The notes below the pieces were generated by a model that was given only the letters and a program-made list of their open reading frames with translations, searched no databases and had not been told where the DNA came from. DNA of 64,000 nucleotides from Microbacterium sp. RURRCA19A (lineage in GTDB: Bacteria > Actinomycetota > Actinomycetes > Actinomycetales > Microbacteriaceae), in the NCBI RefSeq assembly GCF_900156455.1, contig NZ_FTNQ01000006.1, positions 1-64,000 of the forward strand, given 5' to 3'. The first letter of the stretch is position 1. The number at the start of each line of letters is the position of its first letter. The position numbers were made by a program, and so were the translations under genes. This document shows positions 1-7,510 of this stretch, in pieces.

Positions 1-47
1 ATCCGCAACGCCCGCTCACGCATCTCCGGCGAGTACTTCCTGTTCAT
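1..47 (-). CDS. IS3-family transposase OrfA, 5' fragment cut by window edge
   Basis: The first 15 codons read MNRKYSPEMRERALR, the typical opening of OrfA of IS3-type insertion sequences (HTH_Tnp_1 domain). An AAGGA stands 9 bases before the ATG, so the start is well placed. The gene runs out of the window at position 1, so whether OrfA, OrfB and the inverted repeats are intact cannot be judged. No IS3-type terminal repeat was recognised in the bases just upstream of the ATG. The call rests on the N-terminal motif alone. Confidence 0.6.
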   Translation of the reverse strand, partial: MNRKYSPEMRERALR

Positions 48-154
48 CGAGTTCCATCCTTGCTTGAAGAACGGAACGAAAGTCAGGCCGATTCAGACTC
101 CGTAAGACGAGTAGCAAACGCGCCACAAGACCAGCGACGCTCGACAAACCACTT

Positions 155-400
155 TCAGTCCCAAGCCGCAACACGCAGCCACCGCTCGCCGATGCGTTCG
201 ACGTCGACGACCACCGTCCGGTGGTCCCGATCAGACCGGGCGGTGAAGCGCCAGGCGTCCCAGAGAACGCCGTCGGCCTGCAGGGTGGGCGTATCAATGA
301 CCCGCCAACGCTCCTGCCGCCAGACGAGGCGGTGGGGTACGCCTGCCTCACACCAGAGTTGAATCTTCTCGCGGACCGGTACTCGCATCGTCATCCCCAT
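155..400 (-). CDS. Small conserved protein, unrecognised
   Basis: An 81-residue protein with an even, Arg- and Trp-rich sequence (VPHRLVWRQERWRVIDTP and FTARSDRDHRTVVVDVERI). The alternation suggests a small all-beta fold. It resembles short actinobacterial proteins sometimes labelled DUF6504, but I am not sure of that family. The 5' end overlaps the end of the upstream zinc-ribbon gene by about 50 bases, so the two are probably co-translated. In-frame ATGs also lie at 394 and 388; the last follows a GGGGA and may be the real start. A membrane or secretion role is unlikely because no hydrophobic stretch is present. Confidence 0.5.
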   Translation of the reverse strand: MGMTMRVPVREKIQLWCEAGVPHRLVWRQERWRVIDTPTLQADGVLWDAWRFTARSDRDHRTVVVDVERIGERWLRVAAWD

Positions 401-539
401 CGCCGTAGAGATATTCGATGCTAGGACCCGTCTCGGACACCGCGGTCGTCTGTTCGGATAAGTGCGCCGCCAGGCACGACGAGCACCACCAGCCAAAGCT
501 CCGCGCTTCGAGTGGCGATAGGCAGCCCGGGCAGTTCAT
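348..539 (-). CDS. Small zinc-ribbon protein
   Basis: A 63-residue protein beginning MNCPGCLSPLE and followed by WWCSSCLAAH. The two CxxC pairs about 16 residues apart form a minimal zinc ribbon. The C-terminal half is acidic (GDGDDDAS) and probably disordered. Small zinc-ribbon proteins of this kind are common on actinobacterial mobile elements, but their partners are unknown. A longer form starting at 581 adds 14 residues; neither start has a clear ribosome binding site. The gene precedes and overlaps the 81-residue gene on the same strand. Confidence 0.55.
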   Translation of the reverse strand: MNCPGCLSPLEARSFGWWCSSCLAAHLSEQTTAVSETGPSIEYLYGDGDDDASTGPREDSTLV

Positions 540-718
540 CGTGGACAGCGCGAGCGGGTCGCCGGGGAACTGGATGAGCACGACATCACCGTACGCCGGG
601 AGGCAGGTGCCCGCGGAGGTTATTCACAGCCTCTTGGCGACTCTCGAAAGTACCGCCCTCGCAGGGAGTCCGGCGCTGACGGCTGACGCCGTACTCGCAC
701 GAAACCCGAAGCGAATGG

Positions 719-1468
719 TCAAGGCTGCGTGCGCCGCCGCTCCTGCTTCAAGTTGGCGAATGGGAGTCTGCCGTAGTGCGCGGTGAACTCGCGAGTCAGC
801 TTGGCCTCGACCGCTCCAGGATCCTCCGCTTCGACGCGCCATGCAACGAGCAGCTCATCGCTGTCCGCGAGGCACCAGATGTAGCGACCGCCCCAATGTC
901 CGATCGGCTCCCCCGCGCCGTGGCGACGAAACTCGTCGAGGCGCTTGGAGATCCCGCGTCGGCCATTGGCACCGGGCGTGGCGACGCCGATGTAGATGAC
1001 TTCGGCATCGCGCAGCCACTTGCTCTGTAGCTTCTCGAGCGGCACGGATGGGTCGCGGCGTTGGAACCACCCAGCCGGACTGACCTCACGAAACTCCGGC
1101 GGCTCGTCGTCTCGGGGACGCATGACGAGGTAGACACCACCTGCCTTGGGAACATCTGTTGCTGGTAGGTCGGCGAAGCGGACAAAGCCGTTGAAGCCGT
1201 CAGCGCGTAGTCCATCGATCGTCCAGCGGCTGGAGTCGGCGATCCACTGCCGCATGCGTCCCGTGAGTTCTGCGGGTGCGGCCTGCCGCTGGGTGATGAA
1301 GATGTTGACGAGTTGGTTGTCGGCCATCCAGTGCACGTCGCTCGACTCCTCGGGCACCGCGATGAGAAGCTCGGCGACGAACTCGTCGTAGGCCAGCGCG
1401 CGATCGAGAGAGTCGAGATGGTCGGCCGCTGCGGTGAGATCGGACACAAGCTGCCTGTTGGAGGTCAC
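719..1468 (-). CDS. GIY-YIG-like nuclease domain protein
   Basis: A 249-residue protein. The N-terminal ~110 residues have no recognised domain. The C-terminal part has the layout of a GIY-YIG fold: GGVYLVMRP for GIY, then VIYIGVATP for YIG about 45 residues later, then GISKRLDEFRRHG with the conserved Arg, and PFANLK near the end. The GIY to YIG distance is longer than in UvrC, so this is a divergent member; nuclease activity is inferred. It lies on the element with a second GIY-YIG protein at 5.1-6.0 kb. The ATG at 1468 is followed by an unbroken frame; no strong ribosome site is evident. Confidence 0.6.
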   Translation of the reverse strand: MTSNRQLVSDLTAAADHLDSLDRALAYDEFVAELLIAVPEESSDVHWMADNQLVNIFITQRQAAPAELTGRMRQWIADSSRWTIDGLRADGFNGFVRFADLPATDVPKAGGVYLVMRPRDDEPPEFREVSPAGWFQRRDPSVPLEKLQSKWLRDAEVIYIGVATPGANGRRGISKRLDEFRRHGAGEPIGHWGGRYIWCLADSDELLVAWRVEAEDPGAVEAKLTREFTAHYGRLPFANLKQERRRTQP

Positions 1469-1651
1469 TTCCGCACTGTAGCGGCGCGAACGGACACCGC
1501 GTTCGCGCGACTGTGGCCTGTCTTGTCCATGGGACCGTACAGCGTGGCGGCGAGCGCGACGTGAAAGAAGCGGCGACCGCGCCGAACCGAGTACTCGTGG
1601 TGCTCAAGGTCCGGGCAGTCGCCGCCGCGGTGGTGGGTGTGCCTGAGTCCG

Positions 1652-2203
1652 TCAGGTGGCGGGTGGGTGTTCCAGGTCGACCGCGTCGGTGGCGCGAATC
1701 GGCTGGATGGTGATGCCGCTGCCCACGGGAACGACGCGGACGTCTTCTGCGTGCCTCCATCGTTCAAGCGTGACCATCGCCCAGACGAGCGCCTCGAAGT
1801 AGTCGGTGTGGGTCGCCGGGATCTGCATCCAGTCCTTCTCACCCTTTACCTTCGCTTCGACGCGCCATCTGCCCGGTTCGGTGAGGAGCCGAGCGACGTC
1901 GTTCGGGATGCTCGTGCTGTCGCCGTTTCGGTCCGGCAGCCCGACGATGAGCGCCGGACCGACGAGCATCGCCTTATGGCGGGCCTCAGGAATGAAGTAC
2001 CACCAGAGGAAGGTGGCGCGGGAGTTGAATGGCAACCCGAGCACCAAGCCTTCCTCGTGGACGTAGATCGTGATCCCGAGCTCCGGGATGTCGACCGGCT
2101 CGATCCAGCCGCCCACCGCGGCCTGGTAGTCCTCCAGCTGGTGGACCTCCAGCGCGGTGATCGGCTCGTCTTGGTCGGCGGGGAGGCGCAGTGCCCTCAC
2201 CAC
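1652..2203 (-). CDS. DUF3846 domain protein
   Basis: A 183-residue protein with the DUF3846 signature. It reads GWIEPVDIPELGITIYVHEE, then LPFNSRATFLWW, then AMLVGPALIVGLPDRNGDS, ending in an FEALVWAMVTLERW segment. The family is widespread on actinobacterial plasmids, phages and conjugative elements; its function is unknown. Translation starts at one of two adjacent GTG codons overlapping the stop of the upstream paralogue (GTGGTGA), so the pair is translationally coupled. It is more canonical than its neighbour. Confidence 0.75.
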   Translation of the reverse strand: MVRALRLPADQDEPITALEVHQLEDYQAAVGGWIEPVDIPELGITIYVHEEGLVLGLPFNSRATFLWWYFIPEARHKAMLVGPALIVGLPDRNGDSTSIPNDVARLLTEPGRWRVEAKVKGEKDWMQIPATHTDYFEALVWAMVTLERWRHAEDVRVVPVGSGITIQPIRATDAVDLEHPPAT

Positions 2204-2739
2204 AGCAGCTCACCTCCGGAAGCGCGGAGGCCTGCGAGCAGGTCGGTGCCCGAGGTTTCCCCGACGATGCGGAAGCGGGACGCCCCGCCCATGGTCGCCC
2301 GAAACAGCGAGCACCAGACGGCGGCATCGAACACGTTGTCGAAGCGTGCCATGGTGTCGAGCCAGGTTCGCTGGTCGCCTCGTCTCGTGGCCTGCACGAG
2401 GATGCTACTCGTGCCGAGGAACCGTTCCACGAGTACCGGGACGTCACCGCCGTCTTCGTCGAAGTGCTGACCGTTGCCGGACAGCACCACGTCGCCGAGG
2501 ATCAGCGGATACTCGGTCGGCACCGCGCTGCAGTACCACCAGAGCGCCGAGGCGCGGACGTTGAGCGGTTGATGTTCCCGACGTGCGCCCTCGTTCATGT
2601 AGACGGTGACGTCGAGGGTAGGGATCTCGAGCGGTTCCAGATTGCCGTCAACGGCGGTCTGGAACGCGCCCAGATCGGGTAGCTCGCACACGCGAGCGGG
2701 CCGCCGTATGTCATGCGGGATGACGATGCTTCGCACCAC
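2197..2739 (-). CDS. Second DUF3846-like protein, divergent paralogue
   Basis: A 180-residue protein with the same architecture as its downstream neighbour: AVDGNLEPLEIPTLDVTVYM, then LNVRASALWW, LILGDVVLSGNG and FDAAVWCSLF. Several family positions are replaced, so it is a diverged duplicate. The start is set by a strong AAGGAGG at 2746-2752 ahead of tandem GTG codons at 2739 and 2736. The upstream 200 bases contain no other gene. The two copies form an operon and could encode subunits of one complex, but no function is known. Confidence 0.65.
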   Translation of the reverse strand: MVRSIVIPHDIRRPARVCELPDLGAFQTAVDGNLEPLEIPTLDVTVYMNEGARREHQPLNVRASALWWYCSAVPTEYPLILGDVVLSGNGQHFDEDGGDVPVLVERFLGTSSILVQATRRGDQRTWLDTMARFDNVFDAAVWCSLFRATMGGASRFRIVGETSGTDLLAGLRASGGELLW

Positions 2740-2947
2740 CTCCCACCTCCTTACTGTTGTCGCGACCGAGAACCCCGATGGGTTCCCTGACAAGTCGCGG
2801 GGCAGCAACGAGATGGGTTGCTTCAGGCGACCGGCCCGGAGGCAGTGCGCTGAAGCACTCGACCTCCGGGACAGCCGCCCTCTCCCGAACCCCCAGTGAC
2901 AAGGGAGGGAGTGCTGGCCGCTCAACCGAGCGCGGACGAATGTCGTC

Positions 2948-3277
2948 CTACGCGGGAGCAGCCTTTCCGCGACTCGACGGAGCTTTCGCTCCGGAATCGG
3001 CGGCGCCGAAGATGGCCTCGATCGCGCTCTGCTTGGTCTGTGCCTCGCGCTCGATCTCTGCCCGCACCGTCTCGGCGCGCTGGAGCACCTTCGGATCGGA
3101 CTTGGAAGCCTCGATCCAGGACTCCAGTGCCAGACGGATCTCTTCGGTGACGGTGCGGTCGTTCAACTGGGCGATCACGTCCAGCTGTGCCCGCAGGCCG
3201 TCGGTGATGCGAACAGCCAGTGTCCGCAGGGGCCCGAGGGCCGTGGCCGGCACCTCGCGCAGTTCATTCTCAGCCAT
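2948..3277 (-). CDS. Ribbon-helix-helix-like small protein
   Basis: A 109-residue protein. Residues 15-60 (LAVRITDGLRAQLDVIAQLN then VTEEIRLALESWIE) look like the beta-helix-helix unit of CopG/RHH regulators that bind DNA as dimers. The following segment is charged and helical, and the tail ends in GKAAPA. RHH proteins of this size are common on conjugative elements as accessory DNA-binding or partition proteins. An internal ATG gives MAENELRE as the likely N-terminus after GAGGAGGC. A good sigma-70-type promoter lies about 80 bases upstream, and the leader contains a short GC-rich hairpin. Confidence 0.6.
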   Translation of the reverse strand: MAENELREVPATALGPLRTLAVRITDGLRAQLDVIAQLNDRTVTEEIRLALESWIEASKSDPKVLQRAETVRAEIEREAQTKQSAIEAIFGAADSGAKAPSSRGKAAPA

Positions 3278-3358
3278 GCTGAGCCTCCTCATCGGAAGCG
3301 ACGGACGACCCCCGGGTGGGGTCCTCTCTGCGTCGCAGCCCGGCGAGGCGGATGAGCG

Positions 3359-3386
3359 ATTATGAACGAACGATCTGGAAAGTCAA
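3359..3386 (-). promoter_or_regulatory. Sigma-70-type promoter for the RHH gene
   Basis: On the minus strand TTGACT (-35) and CATAAT (-10) are separated by 16 bases. It faces the RHH gene and sits in an AT-rich pocket that stands out from the surrounding GC-rich DNA. Confidence 0.6.
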
Positions 3387-3426
3387 TACCCGTTGTTCAT
3401 TCCACAACGAGCTACCTCTGATGAGG

Positions 3427-4287
3427 TCAGGAGGGCTCGGGCGTCCGATTTACGAAACCGGCGATGCTTCGCTGGGCACCGTCATACGCGTGTGTCCAGC
3501 GCTGGGCTACCGCGACGTCGGGCTCGAACCGTTGCACAAGCAGCTCGCAGATCGTCTTGGTCGCCTCGATGGTGTACATGCAGTACTCCATGAGCATCTT
3601 GTCGTCGCGGCGGATGCGGCCGGATTGGAAGTCATAGAAGTTCGCCGTCGCCCATTCGTTGGCGTGCGCCGCTCCGGACAGGCCCGAGTAGGTGTACGCG
3701 CCGTGACTCGGATACATCGACTCCAACAGTGCGATCGCGAGCACGCCTGGCGCACCACCGCCAAGCGTGACGCCACGCGCTTTGGCCCAGACCGCAAGGC
3801 GCTATCGATGCTCGTCGACCGGCTTCGTCGCCTCAGTTTCAAACGGGAGCCGCCGAAGGAGCGCGCCCACCCGCTCCGGGTATGACAGCGCCAGATACTC
3901 CAATGACGCGAGGCGGCTGATGCACTCCTCGACAGTCTCGGCACTCAGGAGCCAGTAGACGCGTCCATACGCCTCGATGGCAGCCCGGGTAACCGTCGCC
4001 AGCGGCACCGCGAGTTCGCGACGGGATCGAGCCAACTCGAAGAGCGCGAGTCCGTGCTCGCGGGCGGCCTCGGTGCCGCGCGCGATGTCACCGCGTAGCC
4101 GCGAATGGAGCACGTTGCCGTCCCAGGCAGGCGCGAGGTTGAGGTTCGACGCCGCGATCTCGGCCGACCAGCTCCACGCAGTCAGCGGGCCACGGACGCA
4201 GTCCTTCGTGAGAGCCTCGGCTGCTTTCAGCACCCGGAGAAGGGCCGCCGTGAGGGTGTGGCGGTGCTCGGGCTCCATCGCCAGCAT
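3427..4287 (-). pseudogene. HEPN-like conserved protein interrupted by in-frame TAG
   Basis: Two open stretches in the same frame are separated only by a TAG at 3804-3802. Read through, they make one protein of about 286 residues. The first part is helical (YGRVYWLLSAETVEECISRL). The second carries SGAAHANEWATANFYDF and TIEATKTICELLVQRF, which resembles all-helical HEPN-like proteins of unknown function. The join (VDEHR, stop, RLAVWAKARG) shows no frameshift, so a single nonsense change explains it; a sequencing error or suppression is possible. The gene starts 5 bases after the TIGR02391 gene, in an apparent operon. Confidence 0.6.
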
Positions 4288-4292
4288 CGCGG

Positions 4293-4994
4293 CTACGCCG
4301 CTTGCCGCCGAAGGATCCGCAGAAGGAGGTCGGCCAGCAAGATGACCTCGCTCGCTTCGCCTGGATCCTGATAGTCCACTCGGCGGTGCGACGCCGGATT
4401 CTTGAACAGGCCCATCGCGCCGGCAAAGAGGTTCATCTGTGCGACTGACTCCGCCGGATGCACCTCGGAATCGTGGAGCGGCCCGCCCTCTCGGAAGGCG
4501 TTCTGCATCAGTGCCACACCAACGAGATCCGTGCCAAGACCGCCCTTCTCTCGGACTGCAATCTCCACTTCACGCATAGCAGCGAACGCCGCCAGCTCGA
4601 AGTCTCCGAGCAAGAACTGGGGACGCACCTTCTGCTCCAGTGGCTCCACCAGCTCGACATCGAGACGGATCGCCGCGCGCACGTACGGCAGGCCTCGTTC
4701 GAGCGCCTGGCGCCCCGCCCGCGTCACACGAAAATCGTGGAAGTCGTACGAGCCGCCCGTGCCCTTCGTCGAGATGAGGGTCTTTGCCATGAGCCAGCCC
4801 CACGCCTCAGCGATCGCGTTCTGCGCGTCAGCCAATCCCTCGCGGGGGCGGTCTTGGGCGAAGCCGAGCGCCCAGTTGCGCCAATTCCACGTACTGACTC
4901 GAAGGGCATCGTCGAGCACCAGCAGCGCCAGGCGGTCGACGGGAACTTGCGTGATCTCGTCGTTGCTCAGCGTGCGGACATCTGCGGCTGTCAC
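4293..4994 (-). CDS. TIGR02391 (Ymh) family protein, HEPN-like
   Basis: A protein of 233 residues when started at the GTG giving VTAADVRTLSND. The C-terminal ~120 residues match the TIGR02391/Hypoth_Ymh pattern: FELAAFAAMREVEIAVRE, then LMQNAFREGGPL, then FAGAMGLFKNPASHRRVDY. The NPxSHR-like stretch is the family hallmark and recalls the R-x4-6-H signature of HEPN nucleases. Such genes are frequent near restriction and defence systems, so a defence or toxin role is plausible but unproven. A longer ORF exists upstream, but its extra residues look like frame noise. It is followed 5 bases later by the interrupted gene and diverges from the GIY-YIG gene. Confidence 0.65.
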   Translation of the reverse strand: MTAADVRTLSNDEITQVPVDRLALLVLDDALRVSTWNWRNWALGFAQDRPREGLADAQNAIAEAWGWLMAKTLISTKGTGGSYDFHDFRVTRAGRQALERGLPYVRAAIRLDVELVEPLEQKVRPQFLLGDFELAAFAAMREVEIAVREKGGLGTDLVGVALMQNAFREGGPLHDSEVHPAESVAQMNLFAGAMGLFKNPASHRRVDYQDPGEASEVILLADLLLRILRRQAA

Positions 4995-5142
4995 GACGCC
5001 GGTACACGAGAGAAGTGTGTCTCCATGGCGATCAGGGTATTGCGCAGCGCGGACACTCAAAGCCAATGTGCGCGCACGTTGGTGTGCGACGCCCGGTCGG
5101 TGGCGGATAGCGTGAGTGAGCACGTGACGAGGAGACCCGCCC

Positions 5143-5955
5143 ATGCCACTGACGCTTGGCCCACTGCTGATTGACGCCGGCATCGAGCCCGCACAGGCGC
5201 TCGTCATCCGGCACGCATTTGTGACCGAGCCCGAGGAGAGCGGCCTCACCGGTCTGCACGCGGACTCGACGCATGCCGAGATCTTCTCGTACACCGGGAC
5301 ACAGTCCTCTGACACGAGGCGCTTTCCGGCACTGCCACCGCGGTACTGGGTCGTGTTCATCAAGGAGGGCGGCGATCAAGCGCGGCTCTGGTCCGTCGTG
5401 GAGAACCGCGGCGAGGTCTCCCGCGACGAGATCCGCCGGACCTTCGACATCGTCGAGACCGAGCACATGGAAGACCTGCGCGCTCGCCTCGTGATTGGTT
5501 GGAAGTCTCCCCGCACTTGGCGGATGAACGCGTCCACCGCAGCGAGCTACCCGGTCGTGGGCATCGCAGACGCCGAACCCATACCGTTTCCGGGATTCGA
5601 CCGACTCGTGCTGAGCCACGTCCAGCTGCAAGCCGTCATGCGGGAGCACCGCTACGCTTCGTGGCGCACTGCGCTCTCCTCGGTCTTCGGTATCTACCTC
5701 ATCACGGACACCCGCGACGGTCGGCACTATGTGGGCAAGGCAGACGGCGAAGAGAGCATCCGGCAGCGCTGGCACGCCTACGCCACCAACGGCCACGGCG
5801 GCAATGTCGAGCTGAAGACGCTCGACCCCAGCAGCTTCCGCTTCTCGCTGCTCCGCGTCTTCGACCCCTCGACGCCGAGGGCAGATATCAACGCGGCGGA
5901 AGGCCATTTCAAGGTTGCGCTCGACTCGGTGCAGCACGGGTTGAACCGAAACTAG
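5143..5955 (+). CDS. GIY-YIG nuclease family protein
   Basis: A 270-residue protein with a C-terminal GIY-YIG domain (residues ~185-270). It reads FGIYLITDTRDGRHYVGKAD, then the Arg-bearing IRQRWHAYATNG, and an ADINAAEGHFKVALDSVQHG helix with the catalytic-type Glu, ending in GLNRN. The N-terminal ~180 residues form an uncharacterised domain (RYWVVFIKEGGDQARLWSVV). Unlike UvrC it has no UvrB-binding or HhH part. Proteins of this architecture occur as cargo of mobile elements and defence islands. GAGGAGA 7 bases before the ATG supports the start. It is transcribed divergently from the TIGR02391 gene. Confidence 0.7.
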   Translation: MPLTLGPLLIDAGIEPAQALVIRHAFVTEPEESGLTGLHADSTHAEIFSYTGTQSSDTRRFPALPPRYWVVFIKEGGDQARLWSVVENRGEVSRDEIRRTFDIVETEHMEDLRARLVIGWKSPRTWRMNASTAASYPVVGIADAEPIPFPGFDRLVLSHVQLQAVMREHRYASWRTALSSVFGIYLITDTRDGRHYVGKADGEESIRQRWHAYATNGHGGNVELKTLDPSSFRFSLLRVFDPSTPRADINAAEGHFKVALDSVQHGLNRN

Positions 5956-6106
5956 CGCCGCCGTGCGGCGTGCGTCGGTACGGACTGCGCGCAGATAAAT
6001 ACCAGGCTAGGCCGGAAAGTGCTCTAGAGGGATCCGAACCCCGACCCGCTCCTCAGCACGGAGTGACTCTTGCAGTGAGCGTCAGAGGCCAGCGCTAAAG
6101 CGAAGC

Positions 6107-6132
6107 GCGCCGGAAGTGGGCCGTTCCGGCGC
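6107..6132 (-). terminator. Hairpin downstream of the excisionase-like gene
   Basis: A perfect 9-bp stem (GCGCCGGAA with TTCCGGCGC) and an 8-base loop begins about 20 bases after the stop of the small HTH gene. A weak T-rich stretch follows on the minus strand. Confidence 0.45.
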
Positions 6133-6149
6133 AGAGATCACGGCGCGAG

Positions 6150-6329
6150 TCAGCTCGACGAGTAGCCGCGGTGGGTGTTCGTCGCGATGAAGCTCATGAG
6201 GTGCTCACGCTGGATATACTTCCTTGAGCCCATCTTCGTGTACTCGATGTCGCCGCGGTTGGTCAGCTCGTAGAGCGCTGAGTAGGGAATGCCGAGCGCA
6301 GCTGCTGCATCTTTCAAACTGAGCAGCAT
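6150..6329 (-). CDS. Excisionase-like small HTH protein
   Basis: A 59-residue protein starting MLLSLKDAAAALGIPYSALY and continuing ELTNRGDIEYTKMGSRKYIQ, then REHLMSFIATNTHRGYSSS. This is the HTH_17/MerR-like winged helix of excisionases: helix, turn, recognition helix, then a beta wing built around a K-x-GSR motif. Such proteins act as recombination directionality factors or small regulators. It is far from the recombinase gene at the right end, so the functional link is an inference. The frame stays open upstream of the ATG without an obvious alternative start. A terminator-like hairpin follows. Confidence 0.65.
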   Translation of the reverse strand: MLLSLKDAAAALGIPYSALYELTNRGDIEYTKMGSRKYIQREHLMSFIATNTHRGYSSS

Positions 6330-6623
6330 GGGGCCTGACTCGGAGAGCTTGCTCGGATGGATGACGGTGGTCTTAACGAGCTAACTGGGTGCCGCGCTCG
6401 GTTTAGCACACCGCGCGCTGGGGAACGCCGCAAGCTCCGAACCGAACGTCGAATGGGTAGCTCGAAAGCCGAATTCGCCAAGTGTCAGGATCGCATTCTC
6501 TTCCAAGCAAACCAGGACCCGGAGCTCAAGAAGCGTTTGCTGGCCATCGCCAGATTCTCGGCAGACGACGAGTTTCAGCGCTTGGGAAGGCGTCTCCGAA
6601 GCACTACCTCATCTTCGAGCTGA

Positions 6624-6672
6624 AAGAAGAGCCCGCCGAGCGGCGGAAGTCGCCCGCGCGGGCTCTTCTTTT
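6624..6672. terminator. Strong bidirectional terminator
   Basis: A perfect 13-bp stem (AAGAAGAGCCCGC with GCGGGCTCTTCTT) encloses 21 bases. A TTTT run ends the plus-strand copy and TTCTTTC ends the minus-strand copy. It lies just after the stop of the hexapeptide-repeat gene on the minus strand. Confidence 0.75.
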
Positions 6673-6698
6673 CGCTCGAGGCGGGCTCGAGTTGATGG

Positions 6699-7181
6699 TC
6701 AGTTGACCGTCATGCCACCGGAGAGGACTCCGCGGCTGATGTGCGCGTAATGCTGCAAGAGCACTCCGCCGTTGACGCGCGCGTCACCATCGATTCGGGC
6801 GTGATGGGCGAGAGAGGCCTGCCCGCGGACGAGTGCCTCACCGCCGATGCTCGCATTCTCGCGCAGCGTGACGCTGTCGGCCACGAGGGCGGTTCCTTCG
6901 ATCACGGAGCGGTCGAACAGCCGGACGGATCCGACAACGATCGCGCGGTCTTTGACCATCGCGTTCGGTCCGACGAAGACGCTGGGAGCGACAACGGCGT
7001 GACGGCCGACGAGACCGCCACCGTGTACGTGCACGCGGTACTGCTGATCGCCTACGCACACGTGCGCATCATCGAAGGGTATGGTCCACGGCTCCGTCAA
7101 CGAGACGCTCGCTTCTAGCCCGGTAGCGTCGATCTTCGAGCCGGGGTTCGACCCTTGTCTCGGCCGAGAAGTTGTCGGCAT
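6699..7181 (-). CDS. Left-handed beta-helix (hexapeptide-repeat) protein
   Basis: A 160-residue protein whose C-terminal ~100 residues are imperfect hexapeptide-like repeats (VVAPSVFVGPNAMVKDRAIV, SVIEGTALVADSVTL, ASIGGEALVRGQASL, RIDGDARVNGGV). This predicts a left-handed parallel beta-helix, as in YdcK-like and polymer-forming proteins. No acyltransferase catalytic residues could be assigned, so a structural role is as likely as an enzyme. The start is chosen from AGGAG 8 bases ahead of ATG 7181. It lies downstream of an XRE regulator gene, with its own promoter and palindrome in between, and ends at a strong terminator. Confidence 0.6.
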   Translation of the reverse strand: MPTTSRPRQGSNPGSKIDATGLEASVSLTEPWTIPFDDAHVCVGDQQYRVHVHGGGLVGRHAVVAPSVFVGPNAMVKDRAIVVGSVRLFDRSVIEGTALVADSVTLRENASIGGEALVRGQASLAHHARIDGDARVNGGVLLQHYAHISRGVLSGGMTVN

Positions 7182-7384
7182 TCTGCTCTCCTGGTTTGTT
7201 CGGATTCCAGTTCCTGCGGTTGCAGGAGTGACCGCACCAGCTCCGCAGCACTGCCGCGATGATGTCGCCACTCCCGCACCCGAGAGGCGGGTGGAGAGCT
7301 ATCCCGAACGCATCACGTAAGCGAGAAGTCGATGAGCGTTCTTGTCGAGTGTTCTCGTATCAAATGAGACCTCGACTGGCCGCT

Positions 7385-7413
7385 AGTATCGCATATTTGT
7401 TCGAACGTGTCAA
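7385..7413 (-). promoter_or_regulatory. Strong promoter for the beta-helix gene
   Basis: On the minus strand TTGACA and GATACT are separated by exactly 17 bases, inside an AT-rich pocket. The predicted transcript has a leader of about 200 bases before the beta-helix gene. Confidence 0.65.
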
Positions 7414-7441
7414 TAGCAAATAGCGCCGGTCGCGTCGGAGT

Positions 7442-7461
7442 GAGCGCTACAGATAGCGCTC
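7442..7461. promoter_or_regulatory. Palindromic operator candidate
   Basis: GAGCGCTA and TAGCGCTC form a perfect 8-bp dyad around CAGA. It lies about 30 bases upstream of the -35 box of the beta-helix promoter and about 50 bases beyond the XRE stop codon. It is a natural candidate binding site for the XRE protein; binding is inferred. Confidence 0.45.
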
Positions 7462-7510
7462 ATGGCACCGCGGCAGGCGATTGCACCGACGAGCGCCGAC
7501 CCGTCTGGGC

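Noticed and set aside
3316..3885. 189-codon plus-strand frame opposite the interrupted gene
   Set aside because: Crosses the minus-strand RHH promoter and has no coherent protein character; the minus strand does.
6456..6706. Possible decayed gene reading ILFQANQDPELKKRLLAIAR, continued in another frame as PKHYLIFELKEEP
   Set aside because: It would need a frameshift, has no ribosome site and runs into the strong terminator. It may be a gene remnant, but the evidence is too thin.
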